Made by a program: the position numbers and the translations under genes. DNA of 44,355 bases, taken from positions 1 to 44,355 of the forward strand of contig ONKG01000013.1 of assembly GCA_900318375.1 (NCBI GenBank), written 5' to 3'. The DNA comes from an uncultured Lachnospiraceae bacterium (GTDB lineage Bacteria; Bacillota; Clostridia; Lachnospirales; Lachnospiraceae). Shown here piece after piece: positions 1 to 9,485 of the stretch. How positions within the stretch are numbered: the stretch's first letter is position 1; each line of letters begins with the position of its first letter. Under the pieces are notes generated by a model. The model ran no database searches. It was not told the origin of the DNA and saw only the letters and a program-made list of their open reading frames with translations.

Positions 1-1
1 A

Positions 2-30
2 AGTCGAAAAAATAACTCATTTTTTCGACT
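2..30. terminator. Perfect hairpin past the defence operon, possible terminator
   Basis: An 11-bp perfect inverted repeat (AGTCGAAAAAA / TTTTTTCGACT) with a 7-nt loop lies about 65 nt beyond the stop codon of the last defence gene. Its position suits the end of the operon. The stem is AT-rich and the window ends before any U-tract could be seen, so termination is only a guess. A smaller hairpin (CCGGA/TCCGG, 49-63) lies between it and the gene. Confidence 0.35.
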
Positions 31-95
31 CGGACTCATAGATTTTTGCCGGAGTTGTTCCGGTATCTTTCGGAAAAACACGTAACATTTGACGC

Positions 96-1814
96 TTACC
101 ATATACCGATATAGGCAGTAACAATCATTTTCTGGCGTATGTCCTCTATTGCCTTATCATAGAAAAAGTACAGGTTAGTCCGTGCTCTGGATACAGCAAC
201 ATAATGCAAAAGACGGGAGAAAGAATCATCCATTCTGTCAACGTCCGCTAACAGAATAACTTTTGCTTCCAGGCCTTTGAAAGCGGCAATTGTAGCGAAC
301 TGGACTTCATCAGCATTTCTCGTCCATATATCTCCGTATGTCTTAAGCTTATACGGCCTGTAAATTGATTTTCCATAAAGGAAGTTGAGAGGGTTGTCTG
401 GTTTATATCTTGACAAAATTACTATTTCGTTCCCGCGAATTCCTTCATTGGAAAGCTCCTGAAGCGTCTTGGTGATTAACTGGAATTCATCATCTTTTGA
501 AGAGTATGGAATATATGCTGCTTCATCACCGTCTGCCCTTGATTTTCCACTGGTCCTGATATTGGAGATCATATTATTAGCCCGGACAATCTGGCTGGTA
601 TTACGGCAATTGACCGTAAGTTCATAACTTACAGCATATTTCTTTTTCATTATTGAGATACACTCATCCAGTTCTCTGTTATCCTGAAAGATGTTCTGAT
701 TGGCGTCATAATATAATCCCCAACAGCCGCGATCCAGCCCTCCTTTCACCAACCGGTCAATACATGATATATATTTAAGACTCAACAGATCCTGTGCCTC
801 ATCAACGATCACAAGATCGTAGTCCGATACGACAGGAAGATGCAAGAACGCCTCTGGAAGCACTTCTCTGAAATACTCGGAAGAGTAATCGCCCGTTGGC
901 TCTGTTCCACACTCATTCTGCATGAGAGCATGGATTGTAGAAACTGTTATATCTACTGTCTCGTAATCAAACTTATATTTGACAAATCTTGCAATAGCAC
1001 TGTTATAGCACAGAAACAGGACACTTTTTCCCTCCCAATATGCTCGTCTTGCCTGTTCCATGGCTAAAAGCGTTTTACCGGAACCTGCCATGCCACGAAT
1101 CATAAGTCTGTCATTATCAGAGAGACTGCTCAGAATATCATATTGTTCTTCTGTCATGACACAGAGTTCTTCATTAATCTGATCTATTTTTGAGCGCATG
1201 AGAGGAACAAGCCTGAAATCCCCTCTGAGAAGATCCGCAACTCTTTTTATTTCAGAAGGTTCAAGATCGCCCCCGCCAAATCCATGTTTATCAACCATCT
1301 GGTCATGCCAGTAGGTGAAACTCTTATTGATTATCTTCTGCAGATCCCACTGAAAACTTTTATCAAAAAGGATATCCCGAATAATATCTGCACCTGTAAG
1401 GCTAAAGGTCATATCGGGCATTATGACAGCGGATGCATATTGGCATCGATATATGGGATCATCCGTGCCCAGTCTTTTTTTCAGGTAATCTCTTAAGGAA
1501 TGCATATTCCCCTGCACTTGCTGGAACGGCCCTTCCACTTTCTCACCCACAGCTCCGTACCTGTTGGTAAACCTCCATTTTCCGCCGATTCGTTCTACCT
1601 GTCCTCCTTTAACCTCCAGACAGAGAATGCCTTCTTTGCAAATGACGACAAAGTCAATCTCCCCAAAAATTTTGTTCACATGCTCTGCAATACCCAGTGA
1701 GTGGAGGATGATGATCTCATCATCCGTTTTAAATTTTCGAAAATCCCTGAAGAGCTTTTTCTCTGCGCCACTCTTGATTTCCGGGTCAATGTAATCTGGA
1801 AGCATTGTCACCAT
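96..1814 (-). CDS. NERD nuclease-UvrD/Rep-like helicase fusion, last gene of the defence operon
   Basis: This 572-residue protein joins a nuclease-related NERD domain to a superfamily 1 helicase. Residues about 10-120 carry the NERD core, with GEIDFVV followed by LEVKGG, the D...ExK pattern of restriction-like nucleases. The helicase begins with a Walker A motif (GMAGSGKT, about residue 245), has a Walker B motif VDEAQD near 338, and ends with the VAVSRA motif VI near 538. It probably unwinds and cuts DNA, but nuclease activity is inferred from the motifs only. The ATG at 1814 follows GGGGAGG at good spacing, and the gene overlaps the drmB-like stop by 7 nt, so the two are translationally coupled. 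It may supply the nuclease that DISARM systems usually get from DrmC, which is not seen here. No other product fits better. Confidence 0.85.
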   Translation of the reverse strand: MVTMLPDYIDPEIKSGAEKKLFRDFRKFKTDDEIIILHSLGIAEHVNKIFGEIDFVVICKEGILCLEVKGGQVERIGGKWRFTNRYGAVGEKVEGPFQQVQGNMHSLRDYLKKRLGTDDPIYRCQYASAVIMPDMTFSLTGADIIRDILFDKSFQWDLQKIINKSFTYWHDQMVDKHGFGGGDLEPSEIKRVADLLRGDFRLVPLMRSKIDQINEELCVMTEEQYDILSSLSDNDRLMIRGMAGSGKTLLAMEQARRAYWEGKSVLFLCYNSAIARFVKYKFDYETVDITVSTIHALMQNECGTEPTGDYSSEYFREVLPEAFLHLPVVSDYDLVIVDEAQDLLSLKYISCIDRLVKGGLDRGCWGLYYDANQNIFQDNRELDECISIMKKKYAVSYELTVNCRNTSQIVRANNMISNIRTSGKSRADGDEAAYIPYSSKDDEFQLITKTLQELSNEGIRGNEIVILSRYKPDNPLNFLYGKSIYRPYKLKTYGDIWTRNADEVQFATIAAFKGLEAKVILLADVDRMDDSFSRLLHYVAVSRARTNLYFFYDKAIEDIRQKMIVTAYIGIW

Positions 1815-3667
1815 TTTTGTTCCTCCCCGTATAAGAGATTACTGAAGAAGCCGATTTCTTTGTTGTTAAATGTTCCGACTATCGAGGCTCTGTCAAGAAG
1901 ACAGTTTCTCATTTCACAACAGGTTTCTGGCAAAAGTGTACAGGCGTGGCATGCCGCATAATTCAGCCCATCGACGCCCTGAGCCAGAGATTCTATACAT
2001 ATAGGATCTGAAGAACACCAGGAAGCAGCCTGCAGCATGTTCCGAAAGACTTTTTCCAGGTTTTCTGCTAAACCATTCCTGACCAGTCCTCCCAGGCTTC
2101 CATCTGAATCCGAAGTGGATGTATATAGCAAAATCCCAGCCATTTTTAAATCCGATCCCGGATAGGTACTGTAAATCCGTTCCTTAATCGCAGCGCCAGA
2201 ATATCCGCACTCGATGGAAAGCTGTCTGATCAAAAGGTGAGACAGTGTATGTAACAGCACATATCTTGGAGAGAATTTCTCACAATTCATGTAACTGGCA
2301 TCGAGTCTTTTCTTCATTTCATCATATCTGGAACTGTTTGATCTCTCCCATTCTTCAAGCAACGCTTCATTTAGTCTGATAAACAGGCCTTCTCCACGCA
2401 TTTCTATAGCAGGAAGCCAGGACAAGTCAGTATCGGCCAGTGGAACGTATCCATCCTTCTGGGAAAAGCCTTCGAAGCGATCATCATCGGCGCTGTTTTT
2501 TCCATATGCAATTCGCCTGAAACCATACACTGCGAGAACTTCTCTGAGACGTTTTGCCAGGACAACATCATCAATCAAACCATTCAAAACATCAGGAATT
2601 TCTGTCCGCACTATTCTGAAATCCAGATCATCGGGTTTATTATAGTTGCCCTTTAAAAAGACACGATATTCATCTTCTATGAGATCTTTTTTACTATAAT
2701 TATTTGTTTTTTCACCAGAAAAAGTCTTGCGCACTTCTCTTACAATATCGTCAACTGTAAACATTTTTGTCTCAAGAAGACGCATGAACATCGTCTGCAA
2801 AACTACTTTCAATACTTCATCTGCAGGATTTGAACTCATTAATGATTTTAGTTCTGCATAGTGCTTATTTATATTTTCCTGAAGCTTTCCGCTGTAGGGG
2901 GGTATCGTAAGGGCACTTTCAGTTTCAGGGAAGTAAACATTTGAAGCTCCTCTCTGCAATGTCCTCATTACAGCTCGGCATTCATTTTTGTCCCAGTACT
3001 CCTTTTTCATTCCTATCCAAGGCCGTTTTCCAACGCATGAATATCCCCTGAGAGAATCTTTATTCATGCATCCTGCCATGCTTCTCCTGGCACCACAGCT
3101 TTTACAGTGAATGATAATGCTGTCCAGGCCACCTGTCTCATCTGAAAACAGTATTTCAAGGCGATCTTCTTTTCTGTTATAGGGACATTTTGAGAAATCA
3201 CCTCTGTGAACCCACCACTGGTAAGGGAAGTCCTCTATATGCCCATTTATACATGCGGCTACGAATCTGGAAGGAACAATTTTCTTTTTGCACCCTCTGT
3301 TTCCACAGGTAACTCCTTTTTCCGCGTCTTTTCCAAAATTCCAGAAAGGTTCCAGACGGTGGCAATTTGGGCAGAAATGCATGTAGGGAAATCTGAAAGC
3401 GGGAATATCCGGGTGCACTTCATCATTCCACTCAGATGTGTAGCAATAAGGGCTGTAAAAGCAGGAGACCTTCAAAAGATCTTCTAGATGCCTTTCACGC
3501 AGTTCGCATCCCTCTGTTTTCCAGTACTGAGGAGATGCCATTATCACAGAATGGTCAGGAAGATCTGCTATTGACCCTGGGCCATAGGATGTTATCAGCT
3601 GTGCTCTTCGTATTTTTCCTACAACGGATCTCTTTTTCATGTGCTGTGCACCGGCATCAATAGGCAT
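1808..3667 (-). CDS. drmB: DrmB-like DUF1998 protein
   Basis: This 619-residue protein resembles DISARM DrmB, the DUF1998 partner of the DrmA helicase. In known DISARM the two form a DNA-binding complex that loads on foreign DNA. The N-terminal segment has zinc-ligand-like pairs (FCPNCH, CGNRGC, then CKSCGARR). The C-terminus has the diagnostic cysteine cluster ACHACTLLPETCCEMRNC followed by LDR, near residue 575. The open frame could start at 3697, but the ATG at 3667 is preceded by GAGGAGG six bases upstream and lies 2 nt past the upstream stop, so I use it. It sits between the DrmA-like helicase and the NERD-helicase, which it overlaps. The family assignment is strong; its exact role here is inferred from DISARM. 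Confidence 0.85.
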   Translation of the reverse strand: MPIDAGAQHMKKRSVVGKIRRAQLITSYGPGSIADLPDHSVIMASPQYWKTEGCELRERHLEDLLKVSCFYSPYCYTSEWNDEVHPDIPAFRFPYMHFCPNCHRLEPFWNFGKDAEKGVTCGNRGCKKKIVPSRFVAACINGHIEDFPYQWWVHRGDFSKCPYNRKEDRLEILFSDETGGLDSIIIHCKSCGARRSMAGCMNKDSLRGYSCVGKRPWIGMKKEYWDKNECRAVMRTLQRGASNVYFPETESALTIPPYSGKLQENINKHYAELKSLMSSNPADEVLKVVLQTMFMRLLETKMFTVDDIVREVRKTFSGEKTNNYSKKDLIEDEYRVFLKGNYNKPDDLDFRIVRTEIPDVLNGLIDDVVLAKRLREVLAVYGFRRIAYGKNSADDDRFEGFSQKDGYVPLADTDLSWLPAIEMRGEGLFIRLNEALLEEWERSNSSRYDEMKKRLDASYMNCEKFSPRYVLLHTLSHLLIRQLSIECGYSGAAIKERIYSTYPGSDLKMAGILLYTSTSDSDGSLGGLVRNGLAENLEKVFRNMLQAASWCSSDPICIESLAQGVDGLNYAACHACTLLPETCCEMRNCLLDRASIVGTFNNKEIGFFSNLLYGEEQKW

Positions 3668-3669
3668 GA

Positions 3670-6600
3670 TTACCTCCTCATAAGATATATTCCGCACTCT
3701 CTGTCGACATTCCTCATACTGTTCATTGTGCGGAATCTGCTGTCTGCATCATCACTCTTCAACAGATCTCTGTTCCCACCATAGCTTTTATATTCAAGTG
3801 AACCTGCGGCTTCGATGTCCCATTCCATTTTAATATCTCTAAGTTCGTCTTCCGCCGCTGTCAGCTCATCGGCATCTACAACACGAATATAATCCCTGAT
3901 ATACTCTTCAACTTTCCTGACTTCAGGATCCTCAGGATTATAATTGATTGCATCCGCATTTCCCCGGAGGCTACTTACGAGATATCTGCATAATGAAACA
4001 TACAGAGCGTGAAGTCCCCTGTCTCTCGCCCTGTCAGAGAAAGGTGTAAGGCTTGTCGCTTCCACATATCTGTATAAAGCTGAATGATATTTCTGAAACT
4101 GTTCGTAGTGCGACCTGTCCCGCGATTTTGAGGCATTGTACACAGTTACTACAAGCCCTGGATTGCTCCGACCAACACGACTGGTTGCCTGTATATATTC
4201 CGCATTGGCCTTGGGCTGTCCGGCTACTACCATAACTCCCAACCGGCTGACATCAACGCCTACGGAGATCATGTTTGATGCAAGCAGGAAATCATAGACA
4301 CCGATATGATTGTCCCGTGTATATGCATTATTAAGCCTGACCTGGATAACATCAGTGATCTTATTGTTATCCATACGGCTTGTCAGTTCTTCTACCTGAT
4401 CATAAGCGGCGGCTGGGTCTGTACCCGGATATAAGTGAGCAAACTTTGACTTTGCCAGATAACCGAACCTGCTCTGGACGTCATCGAGGATCTGAGTTGC
4501 AGCCCCCCCGAGTTCACGGAGTGAATTGAAATATCCGGTAATCGTCCAGAAATTATCGATTACCTTTTCTGAAAACCCGTTCTTTTCAAGTTCAATATAT
4601 CTGGAGGCAAAGAGGATTGCAGCATTAACTCTGATCAGTGTTGTTGTTGCTGTTGCACCGATTCCCATTAGCCCAAGATATCTTCTTGCAGGTCTATCCT
4701 CAGGAGATGACTGTTCAGCAAAAAATGAATTCTTTGCGGTGATTCCCTGTGGCGGAAACTGTGTGTGTTTCCTTCCGTAAAGAGCTTTTATCTGACTGGC
4801 AGCATTCCTGATAGTGGCTGTTGAGGCAATAATCTTGGCATTAATACCGTCAGACTGGCACAGTCTGGTGATAGCTGCTTCATAGATTCCTGTCATAGTT
4901 CCAAGAGGGCCGGAAATCAGATGCAACTCGTCCTGGATGATCAGTTCAGGCGGCTTTTTTCCGGATGTGATTCCAAACAGACTTGCCGGTTTATCATCGA
5001 GAGGTATCCGGGCGAATTTATCAACTGTTGCGACAATAAATGTCGGAAGGTGCCTGTAAATAGCTCCGTCAATGATGTGAAGAGGCATCCCCTCAGGCAG
5101 AGAATGGATATCACAGGACGGGTTAGAGCATTTGATGTACATCCGCTCACGTTTTACATCCACTGAATAATCTCTGGGAAGAATTGCTCCTCCACACCAT
5201 GGACACTTCTTTATCTGGCATGGATCGGATTTATCTCCGCTTATATCAGCGCCTCCCTGCTTCTTCCTGACACCTGTCCTTGCTTCTTCGATACTGTTCG
5301 GGGTAAGTTTGCTTCCAACCCACAGACCTATGGAGATTTCCGTACCTCCAAGTCTGTATTTCCTTCGGAGCAGTTCACAGGCAAAGATCAGCATGCTGGC
5401 ACGTTCAAACTGCTGCAGGGTGAGCAATCTGAGCGTATATCGCATCATAACAGTCACTCCGTCAGCATTTGGATCGCGCAGTCTCCTCAGAAAAATTGTA
5501 AAAGCGGTTATACCAAGATAGGCTTCTGTTTTTCCTCCACCTGTCGGGAACCACAACAAATCAACGGTATTCCGTTCAGGCAACGACGGGTCGATCATAC
5601 CGCCAATTTCATGAAGAATAAAGGCAATCTGGAATGGATACCAGGTAACAGTCGTTTTATCAAAATGTCTCCCCTCCTTCAACATCGTTCTTTCACGCTG
5701 AAGAAGCATGGCTTCATTGGCATACTGAAATGCCCTGTAGGCCAGTCCGTCTCCGGAAATACTCTCCCGAAGCAGTCTGATAGTAGTCCTTATCCGCTTC
5801 TGAGCGTCAAGGCACTTTCCTATATTTTCGTCTGCCGTCCTGAGCCTGTAATCAGGAAAAGCCCTGGATACTTCCCTTATGTCTTCAATCCATTTTCCAT
5901 ATTCATCGGTTAGTCTGGAAAGACCGTCAAGGACATTTCGGGGGTCGGCTGTTGCCAGATAATCCATGGAGAATATCTCCGGGTCACCATGAGAAGCTGC
6001 TTTCATCTGAAGCAGCTCATGTTGAGGGAGAAATTCAGTCTGAACCCACAAAGGGGTATCATTATCCAGATCCCAGGATACAGCGCATCCATGTCCCTGT
6101 GCATAACAGATGACATCAGAATACAACATTTCAAGCTCCAGAATCTCTGGATCTTCGCTCATTCGGACTTCTCTGGTGGCTTCAGTAAAAATGGATTCTT
6201 TGCCGCAAGAGGAGATTCTTACACGTGGCTGAAAGGCTGTATTCAGAGATGTAGCTGTAAGATCGGGCGATGAATTATTTTTATTGACAAGAACAACAGT
6301 TATTACCCGTTCTCCGCTGGAATAAACAGCATGAGTATATATATGGATTTCCATGCCATGCCCGACAGAAACCTTTTGGGGATTTTTATCGTCAAAAAGG
6401 ATATGTTCTGAAAATTCTGTCTTTTCTCTGATCCATAGAAGGCCACCATCCTGCTGATTTCCCTGCCTTCCTGCTCTGTCAAGGATATCAGAATCCGCTT
6501 CTGCCGTCGGCATTGGTGAATAAAATGAATATTCTCCTGACACAAGGATTTCTCTGGTCCCGGGGATGAGGGTACATGTGATTCCCATTGAAGACGGGTT

Positions 6601-6840
6601 TAACTGATTTGTCAAAGAGATTGAAGCATCGTAACTTTCAGTTCCGGTCTCAAGGAAGGGATTTCGTGCCATATCCTCAGCTTCAGTCTCATTTTTTGGC
6701 GGATACAGCTTACCCATAACATAATATGAAACAGGTATTTCAGACAGTACCTCATCTTCATATACCGGACCTATAAGGTCCTTTTCCAGTATTTCGGTTA
6801 TAATATCTCTTGCTTTGTAGAATTCAGAAAAATCAGCCAT
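3670..6840 (-). CDS. drmA: DrmA-like superfamily 2 helicase
   Basis: This 1056-residue protein matches the DISARM helicase DrmA. Its N-terminus holds the family-like segment DLIGP...DEVL...P..YY.MGKLYP. The ATPase begins with Walker A FPTGGGKTEAYLG near residue 432. A four-cysteine zinc insert (CPWCGG...CSNPSC) lies near 547-580, the DEAH-type box is QDELHLISGPLG near 637, and the C-terminal helicase lobe has QATSRVGR near 890. In characterised DISARM, DrmA with DrmB binds DNA with single-stranded ends and acts against incoming phage DNA. The start at 6840 has AGGAG seven bases upstream and lies 19 nt past the previous stop. No frameshift or missing motif is apparent, so it should be active. 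Confidence 0.87.
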   Translation of the reverse strand: MADFSEFYKARDIITEILEKDLIGPVYEDEVLSEIPVSYYVMGKLYPPKNETEAEDMARNPFLETGTESYDASISLTNQLNPSSMGITCTLIPGTREILVSGEYSFYSPMPTAEADSDILDRAGRQGNQQDGGLLWIREKTEFSEHILFDDKNPQKVSVGHGMEIHIYTHAVYSSGERVITVVLVNKNNSSPDLTATSLNTAFQPRVRISSCGKESIFTEATREVRMSEDPEILELEMLYSDVICYAQGHGCAVSWDLDNDTPLWVQTEFLPQHELLQMKAASHGDPEIFSMDYLATADPRNVLDGLSRLTDEYGKWIEDIREVSRAFPDYRLRTADENIGKCLDAQKRIRTTIRLLRESISGDGLAYRAFQYANEAMLLQRERTMLKEGRHFDKTTVTWYPFQIAFILHEIGGMIDPSLPERNTVDLLWFPTGGGKTEAYLGITAFTIFLRRLRDPNADGVTVMMRYTLRLLTLQQFERASMLIFACELLRRKYRLGGTEISIGLWVGSKLTPNSIEEARTGVRKKQGGADISGDKSDPCQIKKCPWCGGAILPRDYSVDVKRERMYIKCSNPSCDIHSLPEGMPLHIIDGAIYRHLPTFIVATVDKFARIPLDDKPASLFGITSGKKPPELIIQDELHLISGPLGTMTGIYEAAITRLCQSDGINAKIIASTATIRNAASQIKALYGRKHTQFPPQGITAKNSFFAEQSSPEDRPARRYLGLMGIGATATTTLIRVNAAILFASRYIELEKNGFSEKVIDNFWTITGYFNSLRELGGAATQILDDVQSRFGYLAKSKFAHLYPGTDPAAAYDQVEELTSRMDNNKITDVIQVRLNNAYTRDNHIGVYDFLLASNMISVGVDVSRLGVMVVAGQPKANAEYIQATSRVGRSNPGLVVTVYNASKSRDRSHYEQFQKYHSALYRYVEATSLTPFSDRARDRGLHALYVSLCRYLVSSLRGNADAINYNPEDPEVRKVEEYIRDYIRVVDADELTAAEDELRDIKMEWDIEAAGSLEYKSYGGNRDLLKSDDADSRFRTMNSMRNVDRECGIYLMRR

Positions 6841-6859
6841 ATCCGACTCCTGTCATTTA

Positions 6860-9484
6860 TCATCCCAGTGTATTGTTTGCTCTGTGTGCCAGTCCTGTAA
6901 GAGAAATCCCGGTCCATATGGACATACTTCCGAAGATCTTAGCCCCAGGGCAGTCGCCATTATTAACGGAAATACAGGATGTAAGCCTCTCTACATAGAC
7001 GTCTGTGAAAATATCAGGATAGTAACTGAAAGCAATTGAGGCTTTATTATTAAAAATTCTCTGCCATGCATTAGCAATCCCCCATCTGAAACCCTGACTC
7101 GTATAGCCGAGTATAACGGAAGGGTTATCATCAAGATGAATGGAATAAGACATGGTGCCGTTCATGATTTCATTTTCAGGCATCTTTTTCAGTAGAATCC
7201 CCATGTCTGGGCGAATGTTATTTCTGATATACTCCTGTCTTTCAGTACTGGCAGCAAAAGAAGATTCAAGTAAATCTCTGCTTTTTCCGATTTCGATATG
7301 GGAAAGATATCCCGTCTTTTTCCCAGGTCTCTTATTTGATTTAAAGCATCTTCCCTCATCATTCGGGAGAGTATAAAAAAAGTTGTTCTTTCCAGAAAGA
7401 CTGAACCGGTTGATCGTCTTTCTGGGCCTGGTTACAGCCACATAGCAGACTTTGTGTTCATTAATATCATCCTTTTCAGGATCCTGCATTTGTTGCAGAA
7501 CATCATCAAGTACCAGGACACTGTCAAACTCCCGGCCTTTTGCTCTGTGGATATTACTGACGGTGATTGACGTCGGTTCTTCTTCGACATTTTGGAACAG
7601 CAGGGGATCCTTTGGACTGTACAATACTCCCTTCAGGATGTCCTCAACATCATACCAGGTCTGATTCTGGTCTCTCTGTGTACTGATAAGAGCATCCCAG
7701 TAAGGATAAGCGTCCATGTCAGAATAAATATTACAGAAAGCTTTTTCAAATTCTGTTTCGTTTATCTCTGCATAATCATAGTCCATGAGCACTGCCGCAA
7801 TCCACGCACCATATAATCTTCTCGTAAGCGAGTGTTGTAGCCTGTGAGGAATATCGTTATTCCTGAGCCATGTTGAAATCTGTAGTGCCTGTCCATTATT
7901 CCTTGTCAGAATCCCCAATGATCCCCTGGCAATCAGTGATTTTGCCTCTTCTTCTGTCATATTTCTGATGTTGACTGACGAATCAGAAATACCTGCGGCA
8001 AGGACCTTTGCAGCGTCTGTTCTGCTCAGTGCATCTCCACTCAGAATGGCAGTTCTGTATGGCCGTGTAAATTTCTCGTATTCATCTCCTTGTCTGAAGT
8101 TCTTTTCAAGTGCAAGATAATGCGCGTTCCGGTACTTTGAAAAAACTTCATTATAGAATTCGGCAGATGACATCTGACCACTATCACTGTCGGAAAGGTA
8201 ATCATAAAGAGCCTGACATGCATCTCCGAGAATTGTAAAACCGCATTGTTCGGGAACTGACTGAAGAATTGTCAGTACCAGCTTTGCTCTGCTCCCCACA
8301 AGATCCTGTACCTCGTCCACGATAACATGGTCATAGTCGAGAAGAGTCGGGTTTTCAGAGATAAGATTTATTCCTGTAAGGATACGCTCATCATAATTTT
8401 GTTTTTCAAGTCTGTATCCGGGGGGGAGAAGCGAAGGATTAACATCTGCTATAAGAGCTATCATATAGGTTATATATGAATCGAAGGTTCTGATATCTAT
8501 CCTTTGCCATATATGGCCAACTCTGTCATCCTCGACAGCCTGTTCCATCCTTTCTTTTATCACTTCTACTGCAGCCCTTGAGAAACACAGAATCAGAATT
8601 CTTTCCGGTTCAATATCAAGGTCGTTTATCATGTAGATGATTTTTTCAATAAGCGTAAATGTCTTACCTGTCCCAGGCCCTGCGTTTACAACAGTTCTCG
8701 CTTCGGGAGCAGAACGTATTATGGTTTCCTGATCTGAACTTTCAAAAGACCCAAACCCTCTGACGGGTTCCTGGTCAACAGGTTTTTTTTCTTTTTTCGA
8801 AATATCATCTGTTTCACGATGCCGGGATGTTGTATCTGTAGCATAAGATATTTCTGGCTTTGTATCGTCAATCCCGCTCCCGGGTTCTAATGCGTGTGTT
8901 GAACTTCCATTCAAATGATCAGTGGCATTTTCAATCGTTTCTTCAGGCCTGCCTGTGACAGTTTCTTCCGAATTATCCTTTTTTCCTTTATTCAGACCGG
9001 GCTCTTTCTCTGTTACGACAGAAGAACCTGTCAGTGTGTTCATCTGAGTTTTAGACTCTGAAGATTTCTCATCAGGAACAGGATTGAGAACGATCACAGT
9101 CCCCAGTAAAGAATCCCGGATCCTTTCTGTCTCTGCCTGATTTTCAGCAAGAACATACAACTCTTTTTCATCAAAGTCAGGGCGGCATCTGTGGAAATTA
9201 CCGCATGATGTCTGCAGACATGTACATGTAACCTTTTCCTTCCCGGATTCATCACGTTTTATGCCCCAACAGTATTCATCTTTCGGGGAAAGAGAACACT
9301 TCATGCCATATTCAAGCTCATCCTGTTGTATCCGCGAAAACTTGTACCTGCCACCTGTTCGTGCTTCAAGCTTTTTCAAAGCAAAATAGTCTCTGATCTT
9401 TGAAAGGAATTTTTTGTCCTCTGATAAAACAACATCGGCAGGTTCGATGTTGCTGCTATACTTAACATTACTATTATTTGCCAT
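6860..9484 (-). CDS. UvrD/Rep-like helicase with N-terminal Cys cluster and linker
   Basis: This 874-residue protein has a superfamily 1 helicase core in its C-terminal two thirds. Visible motifs are Walker A NAGPGTGKT (about 265), VDEVQDL (about 391), NFRQGDEYEKF, IHRAKGREFDSV (motif V) and YVAVTRPRK (motif VI). Residues 1-110 hold an unusual cysteine/histidine cluster (CTCLQTSCGNFHRC) that could bind zinc or an iron-sulphur centre. Residues about 140-240 are a polar, charged, low-complexity linker. It starts one base after the Hsp70 stop, with GGAGAG upstream, so it is tightly coupled to the chaperone. SF1 helicases of this kind unwind 3'-5'; the polarity and partner here are inferred. The N-terminal cluster is not something I can place in a named family. 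Confidence 0.8.
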   Translation of the reverse strand: MANNSNVKYSSNIEPADVVLSEDKKFLSKIRDYFALKKLEARTGGRYKFSRIQQDELEYGMKCSLSPKDEYCWGIKRDESGKEKVTCTCLQTSCGNFHRCRPDFDEKELYVLAENQAETERIRDSLLGTVIVLNPVPDEKSSESKTQMNTLTGSSVVTEKEPGLNKGKKDNSEETVTGRPEETIENATDHLNGSSTHALEPGSGIDDTKPEISYATDTTSRHRETDDISKKEKKPVDQEPVRGFGSFESSDQETIIRSAPEARTVVNAGPGTGKTFTLIEKIIYMINDLDIEPERILILCFSRAAVEVIKERMEQAVEDDRVGHIWQRIDIRTFDSYITYMIALIADVNPSLLPPGYRLEKQNYDERILTGINLISENPTLLDYDHVIVDEVQDLVGSRAKLVLTILQSVPEQCGFTILGDACQALYDYLSDSDSGQMSSAEFYNEVFSKYRNAHYLALEKNFRQGDEYEKFTRPYRTAILSGDALSRTDAAKVLAAGISDSSVNIRNMTEEEAKSLIARGSLGILTRNNGQALQISTWLRNNDIPHRLQHSLTRRLYGAWIAAVLMDYDYAEINETEFEKAFCNIYSDMDAYPYWDALISTQRDQNQTWYDVEDILKGVLYSPKDPLLFQNVEEEPTSITVSNIHRAKGREFDSVLVLDDVLQQMQDPEKDDINEHKVCYVAVTRPRKTINRFSLSGKNNFFYTLPNDEGRCFKSNKRPGKKTGYLSHIEIGKSRDLLESSFAASTERQEYIRNNIRPDMGILLKKMPENEIMNGTMSYSIHLDDNPSVILGYTSQGFRWGIANAWQRIFNNKASIAFSYYPDIFTDVYVERLTSCISVNNGDCPGAKIFGSMSIWTGISLTGLAHRANNTLG

Positions 9485-9485
9485 T

